Below, piece after piece: positions 9,924 to 17,916 of a DNA stretch of 64,000 bases; position 1 is the first letter of the stretch; every line of letters starts with the position of its first letter. The DNA is taken from the NCBI RefSeq assembly GCF_024730565.1, contig NZ_CP077725.1:3490501-3554500 (forward strand), given 5' to 3'. The notes below the pieces were generated by a model. It had not been told where the DNA came from, did not search any database, and saw only the letters and a list, made by a program, of their open reading frames with translations. A program made the translations under genes and the position numbers. Source of the DNA: Clostridium sp. CM027. Its GTDB lineage: Bacteria; Bacillota; Clostridia; Clostridiales; Clostridiaceae.

Positions 9924-10063
9924 TCTTTAGGTTTATTTAAGACGTATTTTTCTTAAATAGTACATCAATCGTGATTCTACGATACATGAATAATTGTATT
10001 TTAATGTACAGTAGCTTTTTATTAAATTAATATGTAAATAGGAATTTGAGAGGAGAAATTCAA

Positions 10064-10147
10064 ATGAACATTGCTCTTTCGATTGCAATAGGTGCTACTT
10101 TTTTATGTGCTTTTGTTGCCATTAATAAAAAAAATAACAAGAAATAA
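10064..10147 (+). CDS. 27-residue single-helix membrane peptide
   Basis: ATG preceded by GAGAGGAG at good spacing. The product is one hydrophobic helix (IALSIAIGATFLCAFVAI) followed by a lysine/asparagine tail. A Rho-independent terminator follows about 45 bases downstream, consistent with a transcribed small gene. There is no recognised family. It could be a small membrane regulator or a toxin-like peptide; function is unknown. Confidence 0.45.
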   Translation: MNIALSIAIGATFLCAFVAINKKNNKK

Positions 10148-10155
10148 ACTTCAAT

Positions 10156-10188
10156 TTATCCACATTGTTTTCCGCAAGCCGTTTCCTA
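10156..10188. repeat. Family F repeat, copy F1, carrying a DnaA-box match
   Basis: TTATCCACATTGTTTTCCGC followed by AAGCCGTTTCCTA. The same 33-base sequence recurs at 17,714 with one substitution. The first nine bases equal the consensus DnaA box TTATCCACA. Confidence 0.7.
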
Positions 10189-10192
10189 ATAT

Positions 10193-10235
10193 AATAACAT
10201 GCTAATTAACTTTATAATTAGCATGTTATTTTTAT
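10193..10235 (+). terminator. Rho-independent terminator
   Basis: AATAACATGCTAATTA pairs with TAATTAGCATGTTATT around a six-base loop and is followed by TTTAT. It probably ends transcription of the small peptide gene. Confidence 0.8.
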
Positions 10236-10320
10236 CTGCATAAGGTTGTGGAAGCATATGTTTTATTTGCTAATTATTTCAATATAATAATAAAAATATG
10301 TTACAATTTTATTATAGGTT

Positions 10321-10360
10321 ATCTATATCATAAAAGAACAATACATAGATCATTGTATTT
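10321..10360. repeat. Family G repeat, copy G1
   Basis: ATCTATATCATAAAAGAACA, then ATACATAGATCATTGTATTT. Related copies are at 16,564 and 17,745. The stretch can fold through ACAAT and ATTGT. Confidence 0.55.
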
Positions 10361-10388
10361 AATGATTTTTATTACAGGGGGTTGAAAA

Positions 10389-10616
10389 TTGAGAGTTTAT
10401 TGGACGAGATTGAAAATGAGTATTGAAAAAATGTTGTTTAAAAAAAGGAGCATTAAAAAAACAAGGATTATAACAATCATTAATATTATTCTTATATTAG
10501 TAAGTTTGTTCATTGATGGAAAGTTCAATTTTGTCATTGGTATTTTATTTTTTAACTTAATAATAAATATACATAGTTGTATACTTTTCAATAAGGAAAA
10601 TGGGAAGAATCGTTAG
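10389..10616 (+). CDS. Small membrane protein of unknown function (75 residues)
   Basis: A TTG start with GGGGG seven bases upstream. The product has a strongly basic N terminus (KKRSIKKTR) and two hydrophobic segments, about residues 27-42 and 47-66. No family was recognised. It is followed after 39 bases by another small membrane protein gene, so the two may be co-transcribed. Codon use is as AT-rich as its surroundings. Confidence 0.5.
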   Translation: MRVYWTRLKMSIEKMLFKKRSIKKTRIITIINIILILVSLFIDGKFNFVIGILFFNLIINIHSCILFNKENGKNR

Positions 10617-10655
10617 TTGTTGTAACTAACGATGTTAAAATAAGGAGATGATAGT

Positions 10656-10790
10656 ATGACCACAATGACAACCATTTTATTGTTTATATTTAATTTTATA
10701 GCTATAATCGTTTTAATAAGTCTAATTTCAAGTAAGTATGAGTATAGTGGCAATAATAGGCTTCTTGTCAGATACTCGTATTGCAGTTGA
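10656..10790 (+). CDS. 44-residue small membrane protein
   Basis: ATG preceded by TAAGGAGATG. The product is MTTMTTILLFIFNFIAIIVL plus a short polar tail, i.e. one predicted transmembrane helix. It is not recognised in any family. The good ribosome binding site and the small-gene neighbourhood support it as real. Confidence 0.45.
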   Translation: MTTMTTILLFIFNFIAIIVLISLISSKYEYSGNNRLLVRYSYCS

Positions 10791-10949
10791 AAAACGTTGG
10801 TGATATGTAAACTATGAGCTAGACTCTAAATGTTAAAAGTGATGTATATTATTACATAAGAGTTTAAGAAAAGGATACTGAATATAATTAGATAAGGTAT
10901 AACTTCACTTTTTTCGTAAAATACGAATTAAATTTAAGAGGTGATAATA

Positions 10950-11378
10950 ATGGAAAATGAAATTCAGATAATTACAGATATAGATAAAGAGATAGGAGAA
11001 ATATTAGATACATTGACGAAGGATTATGGAATGAGCACAGAATGTCTATCACATTTGTTGGGCGTAAAAAGTGATGGACACAAGATTGAAGTACCAACAG
11101 GGTTTGCAGAGCGTTCTTCTTTTGGAAATTTAATAGCAATGTTAGACATTATTCCAAAGGAGGAACCAGATTTTAAGTTTAAAGCATTTTTAAGAGTTCT
11201 AATTGAAGTACATAAGATTAGTGCTGATACTATTGCCAAATTTGCAAAAATCCCAACACAGTATGTTTTAGATTTCATGATTGATAGTAGCACAGTGCCA
11301 ATTGAGATAAAATATAAGCTTGCATCGGTAATAATGACATTAAGACTTATATTTAAAACTGTTGAGCCTAAAATATAA
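10950..11378 (+). CDS. Uncharacterised helical protein with HTH-like segments (142 residues)
   Basis: The start is ATG 10950, because AGAGGTGA lies correctly spaced before it; a GTG at 10941 lies inside that site. The protein is soluble and mostly helical. Residues about 15-45 (IGEILDTLTKDYGMSTECLS) and about 85-115 (ISADTIAKFAKIPTQYVLDF) each look like a helix-turn-helix-type repeat. I do not recognise a characterised family. A strong terminator follows. It could be a DNA-binding regulator of the neighbouring small membrane genes; that is inference. Confidence 0.6.
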   Translation: MENEIQIITDIDKEIGEILDTLTKDYGMSTECLSHLLGVKSDGHKIEVPTGFAERSSFGNLIAMLDIIPKEEPDFKFKAFLRVLIEVHKISADTIAKFAKIPTQYVLDFMIDSSTVPIEIKYKLASVIMTLRLIFKTVEPKI

Positions 11379-11435
11379 TATATGTTATATTAAGCGATTT
11401 CGGACATGCTGAATATTATTCTTATATTGTTAACT

Positions 11436-11467
11436 AACTAGAGTAAAAAACACTCTAGTTTTATTTT
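11436..11467 (+). terminator. Rho-independent terminator
   Basis: AACTAGAGT pairs with ACTCTAGTT around AAAAAAC, followed by TTATTTT. It ends the transcript of the upstream helical-protein gene. Between here and 11,770 I see no further structure. Confidence 0.8.
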
Positions 11468-11770
11468 ATTTGAGAGTTTTAATATAAACTTTATGGGACT
11501 TATTTTAGATATTACTTGCTTAACGTAGGCAAAAGTCATGTTTATATCTAATTTATGTCTTAAATTAGGTTTTGTCGGATGATCTATACTAACTCACATA
11601 GAAATGGCCTAGGCAATTGATTTTAATGTTGTTTATATATAAAAGAATTGATGGTATATTAAGGAAATAGTTCTTTAACGACAAAATAGAACACTCTCCG
11701 ATGCAAATGAGATAATCTAATAAATATGAATAAATATTTATCAGTAGCAACTTGTTCTATATTTATCATA

Positions 11771-11837
11771 TTGACATAAGTAAAAAAAAGGCATACACTG
11801 TGTACATGCAGTTAATACAGTTAATACAGTAAGAACA
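11771..11837 (+). promoter_or_regulatory. Sigma-A promoter with direct-repeat operator of the YtrA-type regulator
   Basis: TTGACA at 11771-11776, a 17-base spacer, TACACT at 11794-11799. Just downstream are three 9-base direct repeats: GTTAATACA, GTTAATACA and GTAAGAACA (11811-11837). Their position over the transcript start suggests an autoregulatory operator of the GntR protein. Confidence 0.65.
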
Positions 11838-11868
11838 GAGACACATGTTTCTTTAAAGGAGACTTAAA

Positions 11869-12246
11869 ATGAAAATAATAATCTCAAACTCATCTGATGA
11901 GCCGATATATGAACAGATTACAACACAGATAAAAAATCATATTTTTAACGGACAATTAAATGAAAGTGATGCACTTCCATCTATTAGAAATTTAGCTATT
12001 GAGCTTCGAATCAGTGTCAGTACAACTAAAAGGGCTTATGAAAAGCTTGAAATGGAAGGTTTTATAAACACTGTACCGGGTAAAGGATCCTATGTGGCAG
12101 GGCAAAACAAAGAGTTATTGAGGGAAAGAAAGCTGAAAATTATTGAAGGAAAATTAACAGAGGCTATTGAAGAAAGCAAATTTATTGATTTGTCTTTAGA
12201 CGATTTGAAAGAATTACTTGATATTTTATCTGAAAATATTAAATAG
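11869..12246 (+). CDS. GntR family transcriptional regulator, YtrA subfamily
   Basis: A 125-residue protein with an N-terminal winged helix (PIYEQITTQIKNHIFNGQL, then LPSIRNLAIELRISVSTTKRAY and GKGSYV). It has only a short C-terminal dimerisation helix, the YtrA-type architecture. Such regulators sit first in operons with ABC transporters and repress them until an antibiotic or envelope signal arrives. The transporter genes follow directly. AAAGGAGAC precedes the ATG. Confidence 0.9.
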   Translation: MKIIISNSSDEPIYEQITTQIKNHIFNGQLNESDALPSIRNLAIELRISVSTTKRAYEKLEMEGFINTVPGKGSYVAGQNKELLRERKLKIIEGKLTEAIEESKFIDLSLDDLKELLDILSENIK

Positions 12247-12248
12247 GG

Positions 12249-13127
12249 GTGGGGATTAATACGGATAATATTTTAGAGGTTAAAAATTTAACCAAAAACT
12301 ATAAAGATTTTACTTTAAAGGATGTAAATTTTGAATTGAAAAAAGGTTATATTATGGGATTTATAGGGCCAAATGGGTCAGGCAAAAGTACTACAATAAA
12401 TCTTATAATGAATTTGATTAAAAAAGATTCAGGAGATGTGAAAATTTTTGGTCTTGATAACATAAAAAGTGAAAAGGATATTAAACAGAGAATAGGTTTT
12501 GTATACGATGAAACATACTGTTATGAAAATTTAAAATTAATTGAAATGAAAAATATAATATCTCGGTTCTATAAAAATTGGGATGATAATGCATTTAGTA
12601 AATATCTTTTAGATTTTAACTTACCTAAAAATAAAAAGATAAAAGAGTTGTCAAAAGGTATGAAAATAAAATATTCTCTTGCTATTGCACTTTCACATAA
12701 AGCTGAACTTATTTTAATGGATGAACCAACTTCAGGGTTAGATCCTGTATTTAGAAGTGAATTATTACAAATTCTTCGTTTTATCATTCAAGATGAAAAT
12801 AAAAGTATATTTTTTTCAACACATATAACTACAGATTTAGAGAAGGTGGCTGATTCAATTACATTTATTAATAAGGGCAAGATAGTTTTTTCAGATTCTA
12901 AAGATGATATATTAGAAAAATACAAAATAGTGAAAGGCGATCGATCACTTATAACTGATAATACAAAGCGAGAATTTATTGGAATGAATGAAAGTTCTTT
13001 TGGATTTGAAGCTTTAACTGACAACGCTGAAAGAATAAAAAAGGTTATTGGTAAAGACATTTTAATTGAAAGAGCAACTTTAGAGGATATTATGGTTTAT
13101 ACGGTTAAGGGGGGGAGGAATGGTTAA
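12249..13127 (+). CDS. ABC transporter ATP-binding protein (YtrB-like)
   Basis: A 292-residue ATPase. Walker A is GPNGSGKST, the signature segment is LSKGMKIKYSLAIAL, Walker B is LILMDEPTSGLDP and the switch His is in FFSTHIT. The GTG at 12249 is the only conventional start that keeps the conserved N terminus. However, the purine-rich AGGGGTGGGG overlaps it, so a non-standard start a few codons later is possible. It overlaps the next gene by 8 bases. It forms an exporter-type complex with the two following permeases. Confidence 0.9.
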   Translation: MGINTDNILEVKNLTKNYKDFTLKDVNFELKKGYIMGFIGPNGSGKSTTINLIMNLIKKDSGDVKIFGLDNIKSEKDIKQRIGFVYDETYCYENLKLIEMKNIISRFYKNWDDNAFSKYLLDFNLPKNKKIKELSKGMKIKYSLAIALSHKAELILMDEPTSGLDPVFRSELLQILRFIIQDENKSIFFSTHITTDLEKVADSITFINKGKIVFSDSKDDILEKYKIVKGDRSLITDNTKREFIGMNESSFGFEALTDNAERIKKVIGKDILIERATLEDIMVYTVKGGRNG

Positions 13128-13794
13128 CTTAGTTCTAAAGGATATTCTTATGCAGAAAAAAAGTACTAAGGATTTAATGATAGCAATCTTATTAAATTTT
13201 ACTATCATTTGTATTCTACAATTTCTAGGAGCTGCATCAGTTTATATTTTAACACCATCTATATTTGCAAATTCATTAATTACAAGCAGTTGCGGATTTG
13301 GTGAAAGAAACGATGTTGATAGAATGATTAACAGTCTGCCAGTAAGCCGAAAAGAAATAGTTATTAGCAAATATTTATCTAGTTTTGTTTTCCTTATTAT
13401 TGGAATTGCTATTACCATACTATTTGCTTCTATAATCAAATTTTCTGGACTTAGTCATATTAATAGATTTATGAATTTAACTGATATAATAATAGTTTCA
13501 ATTTTTACTGTTGTTTACAGTTCCGTATATTTACCCATTTATCTATGGCTTGGATACTTAAAATCACAATTGATTAACAAGGTTTTGAATTATTTTATAT
13601 TCATTTGTTTAACTATTACAGTTGTGATAGTTACTCTCATTGACAATGCTACTGCAAAAGATTCTTTAATGAATTTTGTGATTTTGCCTAATTTTGAATT
13701 ATATATGGTTATATCATTTCTATGTAGCTCAATTATATTAATTTCTATATCGATTTTTACTTCACTCAAGATTTATATTAATAAGGATTTATAG
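13120..13794 (+). CDS. ABC-2 type transporter permease
   Basis: A 224-residue membrane protein with about six hydrophobic segments. It contains MINSLPVSRKEIVISKYLSS, the cytosolic coupling-helix motif of ABC-2 permeases (compare FNSLPVNRREVVFSKYIGS in the gene at 13,984). GGGGGGAGG precedes the ATG. It overlaps the ATPase gene, so translation is probably coupled. The substrate is unknown; peptide-antibiotic or lipid export is typical for YtrA-controlled systems. Confidence 0.85.
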   Translation: MVNLVLKDILMQKKSTKDLMIAILLNFTIICILQFLGAASVYILTPSIFANSLITSSCGFGERNDVDRMINSLPVSRKEIVISKYLSSFVFLIIGIAITILFASIIKFSGLSHINRFMNLTDIIIVSIFTVVYSSVYLPIYLWLGYLKSQLINKVLNYFIFICLTITVVIVTLIDNATAKDSLMNFVILPNFELYMVISFLCSSIILISISIFTSLKIYINKDL

Positions 13795-13848
13795 ATTAAA
13801 ATAATAAGTTTGAAAACTAATTTAAATTAAATGTTAGGGGGTAGTAAA

Positions 13849-13962
13849 TTGTTAATAGCGGCGATTACAGATTATGTTGTGAGAAAACAAATTGCATTTT
13901 TTTTATTAGGAATCGCAATTTTATTATCAATAAAAGTATATATAAGAATAAAAAATAATTAA
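13849..13962 (+). CDS. 37-residue membrane peptide inside the ABC operon
   Basis: TTG start with TTAGGGGG upstream. The sequence reads MLIAAITDYVVRKQIAFFLL with a hydrophobic middle and a basic tail (YIRIKNN). One transmembrane helix is likely. It lies between two permease genes with short gaps (54 and 21 bases), so it is probably co-transcribed and may be an accessory subunit. No family was recognised. Confidence 0.5.
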   Translation: MLIAAITDYVVRKQIAFFLLGIAILLSIKVYIRIKNN

Positions 13963-13983
13963 GGTTTTAATGGAGGGAGCAAT

Positions 13984-14691
13984 ATGTTTAATTTAGCTTT
14001 AAAGGACATTAGCATTACCAAAGGAACTTTTCCAGTAGTTTTAATACTATGTTTTACAAATAATTTATTTTTCATAAATGCTCCAGCTTTTATTTATGTG
14101 ATAGTTCCGCCACTTATTGCTTATGAGTATTTTAAGAACTCCTGTGAAAATGATTATAAGTTTAAGTCTAATATTATGTTTAACAGTTTACCAGTAAATA
14201 GAAGAGAGGTAGTATTTTCAAAATATATAGGATCCGTAATATTTTTAATTTTTGCTATGATTTGTACTATAATCTTCACATTTCTATTTAGGCGTATAGG
14301 GGTTTCTGGTTTAGGCGTTGGTACATTTATTCATGTAAGTAAGTTAATGCATCTTGATGATTTTAGTAAACTAATGAATTTCAAAAGTATAATTATGTAT
14401 TCGATTTTAAGTACTATATTGTTAATATCTATTTATTTCCCAATTTATTTTAAATTAGAATATTTAAAGGTACGAAATATTTTTGCTCTTGTAAGTATTC
14501 TTATCTGTATTATTCCAATCTTATTTTTGTACATTATGGGGAGTGAAAATTTTTATAATATTATTAAATATTTTAGTGGTATACCAGGTATAATAGCTAA
14601 TGTTGCTCTCGTATGCATATTACTTATAATATTGTACACATCGGTGAATATATCAATTAAGTATTATGAGAACAAAGATTTAATTCTTTGA
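13984..14691 (+). CDS. ABC-2 type transporter permease, second subunit
   Basis: A 235-residue membrane protein with about six hydrophobic helices, paralogous to the gene at 13,120. Both start with NLxLKDI and share the NSLPVxRxEVVxSKYxxS coupling motif. GGAGGGAG precedes the ATG. With the ATPase it can form a heterodimeric ABC exporter. No clear terminator is seen in the 209 bases that follow. Confidence 0.85.
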   Translation: MFNLALKDISITKGTFPVVLILCFTNNLFFINAPAFIYVIVPPLIAYEYFKNSCENDYKFKSNIMFNSLPVNRREVVFSKYIGSVIFLIFAMICTIIFTFLFRRIGVSGLGVGTFIHVSKLMHLDDFSKLMNFKSIIMYSILSTILLISIYFPIYFKLEYLKVRNIFALVSILICIIPILFLYIMGSENFYNIIKYFSGIPGIIANVALVCILLIILYTSVNISIKYYENKDLIL

Positions 14692-14900
14692 AAATCTGTT
14701 TATGTATGGTTTCCTAAAAGTATAAAAATTGCACTTTATTTTGTATACATGAGCATTTGGTTAGTGTACATATATTTATTAATTAAAAGTTTTTATAAAA
14801 AAGTTACAAGTGCATGCTGATATTATGAATATTAAGTATTGTTAGTTGATTTTATTTTTGATAGTATTTACACTATCTACAAATTAAGAGGAGAATAAAT

Positions 14901-15482
14901 ATGAAAAAAGTGTTATTATTATTGGCAAATGGATTTGAAACATTTGAAGCAAGTGTTTTTATTGATGTAATTGGATGGAATTACATTGATGGTGATAAAT
15001 CCACACAATTATTTACATGTGGAAGGACCAAGGAAGTAAACAGTACATTTAATCAAAGGATTGTAGTAGACTACACTTTTGATGAGGTAAATATTGATGA
15101 TTATGACGCATTAGCAATTCCAGGAGGATTTATAGAATATGATTTCTATAGTGATGCTTATAACGAACAGTTTTTAGAAATTCTAAGGGGATTTGATAAA
15201 AAAGGTAAAACTATAGCCTCAATATGTGTTGCTGCATTACCCCTAGGAAAAAGTGGAGTTTTAAAAGGAAGAAAAGGAACTACCTACAATAAAAGAGATG
15301 GAATAAGGCAAAAACAGTTGAAAGATTTTGGTGTTGAAGTTATCAATCAACCAATAGTAATTGACCAGAATATAATTACATCTTGGAATCCATCGACTGC
15401 AATGGAAGTGGCTTTCATATTGTTAGAGAAATTGACAAATAAAGAAAATAAGGACAAGGTTAAAGAATTGATGGGATATTAA
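14901..15482 (+). CDS. DJ-1/PfpI family protein
   Basis: A 193-residue single-domain protein of the DJ-1/ThiJ/PfpI superfamily. The nucleophile elbow is SICVAALPLG with Cys109. The assisting acidic residue is Glu15 in NGFETFEASV. ALAIPGGF is the conserved strand-loop. Members are glyoxalases, deglycases or chaperone-like stress proteins; which one cannot be told. AAGAGGAG precedes the ATG. It appears monocistronic. Confidence 0.85.
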   Translation: MKKVLLLLANGFETFEASVFIDVIGWNYIDGDKSTQLFTCGRTKEVNSTFNQRIVVDYTFDEVNIDDYDALAIPGGFIEYDFYSDAYNEQFLEILRGFDKKGKTIASICVAALPLGKSGVLKGRKGTTYNKRDGIRQKQLKDFGVEVINQPIVIDQNIITSWNPSTAMEVAFILLEKLTNKENKDKVKELMGY

Positions 15483-15570
15483 GAAAATAACTCTTTGGCT
15501 AAAAATAAATTGTGCTAAATAGCATATATTAAGAAAAGTTACTCTAAGCCTGAGGCTTTTCCAATACTAA

Positions 15571-15607
15571 TTGTTATGTCCCCCCAGAGAACTGCCCAGA
15601 GGCAGGG
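15571..15607. repeat. Family E repeat, copy E1
   Basis: TTGTTATGTC, then CCCCCAGAGAACTGCCCAGA and GGCAGGG. CTGCC pairs with GGCAG around CAGA. Related copies are at 17,606 and 19,861. Confidence 0.65.
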
Positions 15608-15759
15608 TCTTAAATTAAAGAAAAAACAAAAATACTATTATGGGTATTTAATACATAAGCATTCATAAAGAATGTATTAATCACAAATGTACGAATGACA
15701 GATAATCGTAGATTAATACGAATTATAGATTATTTATATTTTATGGAGGAGAAATTACA

Positions 15760-16494
15760 ATGATAAAACAAAATTTGAAAATAGGAAATATCCCTGCAAT
15801 TTTGTGGGGCGATAAATCAGATAAGTTATTCGTAGTGGTGCATGGTAATATGTCAAATAAGGCAGACGATGCGATTGTTGTATTTGCAGAAGAGGCAACA
15901 GTAATAGGTTATCAAGTGCTTAGTTTCGATTTGCCTGAACATGGTGACCGTAAAGATGAAACCTATGCTTGCAAAGTCCAAAACTGTGTTCAAGATCTTA
16001 ATACCATTATGCATTATGCACAATCATTATCAAATAATATAAGTATATTTGCTTGTAGTATGGGAGCATATTTTAGCCTGTTAGGATATAGACATGAGCC
16101 GTTGAAACAATGTTTGTTTCTCTCTCCTGTGGTAAATATGGAACTTATCATAAATAATATGATGACATGGTTTAGCATAAGTGAGGATAGACTAAAGACA
16201 GAAAAAGAAGTTTCGACACCAATTGGACAAACACTCTATTGGGATTACTACTGCTATGTGAAAGAACATCCTATTGTTGCTTGGAATAATCCAACTTCAA
16301 TTCTTTATGGTTCAGAAGATAACTTATGTGAGTCTGATGTGGTATCTGCATTTGCAAAACACTTCGACTGTGATTTGCAAGTAATGGAGCATGGAGAACA
16401 CTATTTCCACACCGAAGAACAACTGGAATTTTTCAGACAGTGGCTGAAAAAACATATTTACGTCAAAAACATAAAAGGCGCACTAACAAGGTGA
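15760..16494 (+). CDS. Alpha/beta hydrolase
   Basis: A 244-residue alpha/beta-hydrolase fold protein. The oxyanion/HG motif is VVVHGN. The nucleophile is Ser100 in ACSMGAYFS, a Cys-for-Gly variant of GxSxG. An acidic residue is in ILYGSEDN and the catalytic His is in EHGEHYFH. GGAGGAG precedes the ATG. The substrate is unknown. Its last residues (KNIKGALTR) are encoded by the left arm of the terminator hairpin. Confidence 0.85.
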   Translation: MIKQNLKIGNIPAILWGDKSDKLFVVVHGNMSNKADDAIVVFAEEATVIGYQVLSFDLPEHGDRKDETYACKVQNCVQDLNTIMHYAQSLSNNISIFACSMGAYFSLLGYRHEPLKQCLFLSPVVNMELIINNMMTWFSISEDRLKTEKEVSTPIGQTLYWDYYCYVKEHPIVAWNNPTSILYGSEDNLCESDVVSAFAKHFDCDLQVMEHGEHYFHTEEQLEFFRQWLKKHIYVKNIKGALTR

Positions 16495-16512
16495 TACGCC
16501 TTTTATGTTTTT
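16465..16512 (+). terminator. Rho-independent terminator overlapping the hydrolase stop codon
   Basis: AAAAACATAAAAGGCG pairs perfectly with CGCCTTTTATGTTTTT. The stop codon TGA (16492-16494) lies in the loop. Confidence 0.8.
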
Positions 16513-16563
16513 GCCAGTTATGACAACGAGATCTTACAGGTACTCTAGACCTTGTTGTAGGTT

Positions 16564-16600
16564 ATCTATATAATAAAAGAATGATGCATAGATCATTTTG
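16564..16600. repeat. Family G repeat, copy G2
   Basis: ATCTATATAATAAAAGAATG, then ATGCATAGATCATTTT; a diverged relative of the sequences at 10,321 and 17,745. Confidence 0.5.
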
Positions 16601-16727
16601 ATTCCTTAGCGTGGATTTTTCTGACTTATCTATATTTAGTATCATAGAAGTGGCTTAAATAGCTAGTTTACAATTGTAGGTATGTAAACTATGTGCAATT
16701 ACTTAATTTTAAAAACGGAGGTTAATA

Positions 16728-17351
16728 ATGTATAATTATGTTATATTTGATATTGATGGTACGATTTTAGATACCGAATTTGCAGTTCTTTCATCACTCC
16801 AAAAATTAATGTTTGAAGAACTTAATAAAAATTTTAGCTTTGAAGAATTAAGATTCGCTTTAGGTATTCCAGGAGAGGTAACATTAAATAAACTTGGAAT
16901 AACTAATCTTCATGAGTCTAATGAGAAATGGAATAGATATTTAGAAGAATATATTTCTCATGTGAAAGTTTTCGATGATATTAAGGATACATTAGTAAAA
17001 TTAAATGAAATGGGAATTTCAGTAGGTATAGTTACTTCAAAGACTAAAAAAGAGTACATAAATGACTTTGTACCTTTTGGGTTAACCAATTACTTTAAAT
17101 TAGTAGTTTGCGCAGACGATACAGAAAAACATAAGCCTAATCCAGAACCTATTTTAAAATTTATTGAATTATCAGGAGCAGATAAATCAAAGACAATTTA
17201 CATTGGTGACACTAAATATGATATGGACTGTGCATCCAGTGCTGGTATAGATTTTGCATTAGCGTTATGGGGTGCTAAATCCTCAAGTGGGATTAATGCA
17301 AATTATATTTTTCAAAAACCTAAACAAATATTGGAATTTATAGAGGTTTAA
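16728..17351 (+). CDS. HAD-superfamily phosphatase (phosphoglycolate phosphatase-like)
   Basis: A 207-residue HAD hydrolase of the PGP/beta-PGM subfamily. Motif I is FDIDGTILDT with Asp8 and Asp10. Motif II is VTSKT, motif III lies in KHKPNPEP and motif IV is YIGDTKYDM. An alpha-helical cap lies between motifs I and II. ACGGAGG precedes the ATG. It dephosphorylates a small phosphometabolite; the substrate cannot be told from sequence. Confidence 0.88.
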   Translation: MYNYVIFDIDGTILDTEFAVLSSLQKLMFEELNKNFSFEELRFALGIPGEVTLNKLGITNLHESNEKWNRYLEEYISHVKVFDDIKDTLVKLNEMGISVGIVTSKTKKEYINDFVPFGLTNYFKLVVCADDTEKHKPNPEPILKFIELSGADKSKTIYIGDTKYDMDCASSAGIDFALALWGAKSSSGINANYIFQKPKQILEFIEV

Positions 17352-17354
17352 TCC

Positions 17355-17415
17355 GGATTAAGGGAAACTCAAAATTTGGGGATTCTCTTAAAGGGTGTAA
17401 AATATAAAAGATAAG
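17355..17415. repeat. Family D repeat, copy D1
   Basis: GGATTAAGGGAAACTCAAAA, then TTTGGGGATTCTCTTAAAGG and GTGTAAAATATAAAAGATAAG. Copies D2 and D3 are at 18,989 and 19,740. AAGGGAA can pair with TTCTCTT. Confidence 0.75.
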
Positions 17416-17423
17416 AAAGATGT

Positions 17424-17560
17424 GTTAAATCATCTCCTGGGTCGCTGCAATATTAACGACTTTAGAAGGAGATTTATACTCCCACTGAAGTTTTCTATTT
17501 GTTAGAGTATGTAACCCCCACTTATAGAAGTGTTAGACTTTGCTCCTAAAATGTCGTTAA
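17424..17560 (+). repeat. Family C palindromic repeat, copy C1
   Basis: About 137 bases, ordered as in C2: GTTAAATCATCTCC, TAACGACTTTAGAAGGAGAT, ACTCCCACTGAAGTTTTC, TATTTGTT, GTAACCCCCACTTATAGAAG and ATGTCGTTAA. The outer TAACGAC/GTCGTTA arms and inner hairpins are retained. Confidence 0.85.
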
Positions 17561-17605
17561 ACCTTCTGCTTATCTTTTATTGTTAAAATACATACTATTG
17601 GATGT

Positions 17606-17660
17606 GAGCACATAACAATTAACAACTGTTATGTCCCCAGAGAACTATTCAGAGGCTTTG
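17606..17660. repeat. Family E repeat, copy E2
   Basis: CATAACAATTAACAACTGTTATG forms a hairpin and is followed by TCCCCAGAGAACTATTCAGA. It is directly downstream of D1 and C1, so the whole 17,355-17,785 gap is a patchwork of repeats. Confidence 0.6.
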
Positions 17661-17713
17661 AATTTAATATTGGCAAATGAAGAATCAATCTTGACTATTA
17701 ATTGTAAAAAAGG

Positions 17714-17780
17714 TTATCCACATTGTTTTCCGCAAGCTGTTTCCTATATCATAAAAGAACGATACATACATCATTGTAAA
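17714..17780. repeat. Family F copy F2 joined to family G copy G3
   Basis: TTATCCACATTGTTTTCCGC (F2, 17714-17746) runs straight into CTATATCATAAAAGAACGAT (G3, 17745-17780). At 10.2-10.4 kb the same two families are separate. Confidence 0.65.
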
Positions 17781-17855
17781 ATATGACGCAGCAAAGAGTT
17801 GTCACTTAAACATAGATTTAATTAATTCTGTGTTTTTTATTGTGAAATTATATAG

Positions 17856-17888
17856 CATAAACTACTGTACACTATATAGTAGTTTGTG
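17856..17888 (+). promoter_or_regulatory. Palindromic operator of the PadR regulator
   Basis: CATAAACTACT and AGTAGTTTGTG, 11-base arms with one mismatch and an 11-base spacer, 29 bases before the PadR start. The layout fits an autorepression site of a PadR dimer. A TATTAT stretch follows it. Confidence 0.6.
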
Positions 17889-17916
17889 CTATTATGTAAT
17901 TATGAGGTGAGAAAAA

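Noticed and set aside
11811-11837. Direct repeats as a CRISPR-like array
   Set aside because: The units are 9 bases with no spacers; an operator is more likely.
10156-17722. DnaA boxes as a replication origin
   Set aside because: Only one box per repeat, no cluster, no AT-rich unwinding array and no dnaA/dnaN/rep gene nearby.
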